Position numbers and translations under genes: made by a program. A model generated the notes under the pieces. That model was given only the letters and a program-made list of their open reading frames with translations, did not search any database and had not been told where the DNA came from. Below, piece after piece: positions 62,701-64,000 of a DNA stretch of 64,000 nt (its first letter is position 1; each line of letters opens with the position of its first letter). Origin of the DNA: Apteryx mantelli. Its lineage: Eukaryota; Chordata; Aves; Apterygiformes; Apterygidae. The stretch covers positions 112,245,169-112,309,168 of the forward strand of contig NC_089980.1 in assembly GCF_036417845.1 (NCBI RefSeq). Reading direction: 5' to 3'.

Positions 62701-64000
62701 GCTGGTGAAGCCAGACACAGCATCTTTCCTCTCCTCCAAATATGAGTCGTAGGAGACTCAGGGACTGCTCACATTCCAGAGGTGTCTGGATGGCCAAACC
62801 GCAATTTAAGGATGGCCGTGAGGGCTATCCAATTAAATGTCATCCAAATGATATACGGGAAAGAAGTTCTAACTTCTCTTTTTATATATGACTGCACCTC
62901 TCTCTTCCCAGAGAGAACCACATGAGCATCATTTAACATTTGGAAGTATCATTCCACATTATGCATTTGTTTTCATCAGTAAGAAATCTCCAAAGTGATA
63001 GATAAGTACAATGAAAATACAGGTTTCAAGCATTTCATTTCAGCACTTCATTTTTGTAGAGTCTGTTTTTATCATTGTTCAATTATGCACCCTGTACTTG
63101 CTGTCAAGAACATGCACAAAGAAGAAAATGGATGTCTAACTAATATTTAGCATAACAGCTTTAAAGAAAAAAATCACTTTTCACATATTGTTCATCATTA
63201 CTAATGTTATTTATTGTCATGGGCCTCTCCTATTACTAAGAGACAATATTCACTGTTCGAATGCTAAGTAGGTTTCGAGTTAGCTTCTGTTCTGACTTAG
63301 AATCCGATTCAATGACCACTAATGGCAAATTCTCAATGACTTCACTAGGGTCAGGGCCTTAGCACACAAGTTTTCTCACAGATATGACAAATAGGCTGTG
63401 CATACCTATTTAATAACCAAATTTGGCCGATACTTGGAAGCACTGGAAAACTATTTATGATATTGATAACATTGGTGAGAAATAATGGGCTGGATTCGGC
63501 TCTCAAGAGTACATTAACAGCTCCTACTATGTGTCTAAACATCTGTATCTGGGAGTAGATTTCACAAAACAAACTCCTGTTACTGGTATTATTTTCTCAT
63601 TCCTCCAGTTCATTAAAAATACTGAGAGGAGTATCAGGACATAAATGGCTCCTACTTACTTTCAATATTTTCCTCTAGTGAGATGATTCTTCCTTATTGC
63701 CAGAGAAGTAAATAGGTTTTTGGCAGAGCATGGAGCCTCTGCCACCTGCCTCACCTTTTATCAAATAAAATATGATGATCTGACATCTGCTGAGGAACTG
63801 GGTTGACTTCTTGGGCATTAAACAACACCAGAATTTCCTACATTGGTTCATTGTTTCTAATCCAAAATTAAGTTACCAAATTAAGTATTCTGGTGGTAGA
63901 GGGGTTTGTCTCAGTTTTGCATTTTGCAGTGCAAATCTCTGTCATAGTTTCCTGCAGCAGCAGGAATAAAGGATCTTTGGAAAAAAATTGCTGTTACAGC
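58770..64000 (-). other. FAM83B: FAM83B upstream intron (partial, runs off the window)
   Basis: Intronic by inference, because the exon at 58645-58769 starts in mid-domain and needs upstream coding exons. I looked on the minus strand for the preceding exon (the part of DUF1669 before NMRVRTV) and for the first coding exon and did not find them. The stretch contains an AAT microsatellite and two diverged fold-back repeat copies near 63300 and 63490. Confidence 0.7.
59661..59698. repeat. (AAT)12 microsatellite
   Basis: Uninterrupted AAT trinucleotides in the upstream FAM83B intron. Confidence 0.98.

Overview
The window looks like vertebrate nuclear DNA, most likely from a bird. It is AT-rich and almost gene-free, with one recognisable gene on the minus strand at the right-hand end. 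The interspersed repeats are mainly CR1 LINE fragments. Several of them end in the ATTCTGTG-type octamer repeats typical of avian CR1 3' ends, and nothing resembles Alu, L1 or B1. A crocodilian or turtle source is less likely but is not excluded by the sequence alone.

The only well-supported protein gene is FAM83B (minus strand). Its very large last coding exon lies at 54117-56475 and the preceding 125-bp exon at 58645-58769. Both have good splice sites and a matching phase, and they join through a split Ser codon. Together they encode about 827 residues: the end of the pseudo-phospholipase-D DUF1669 domain, including an F-x-x-x-F motif of the kind used to dock CK1 kinases, and the whole long disordered tail. 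The N-terminal coding exons were not found and presumably lie beyond 64000. The 3' UTR appears long: the first AATAAA signals on the minus strand after the stop are a cluster of four at 50232-50352.

Positions 1-50,000 are intergenic. They hold at least seven CR1 fragments (1.4, 3.9, 10.9-11.9, 13.9-14.7, 19.3, 32.1, 33.2 and 38.2 kb), two of which keep decayed reverse-transcriptase coding. There is also a probable hAT-type DNA transposon remnant with a TCTAGA-containing target site (48.0-48.3 kb), a MIR-like SINE scrap (23.9 kb), a few fold-back repeats and several microsatellites. No RNA gene, CRISPR array or convincing second gene was found. I see no evidence of a new biological system; the most useful follow-ups are the FAM83B 3' end, the unclassified open-frame region at 2.7-3.5 kb, a GC-rich patch at 37.8-38.15 kb, and several perfect hairpins.
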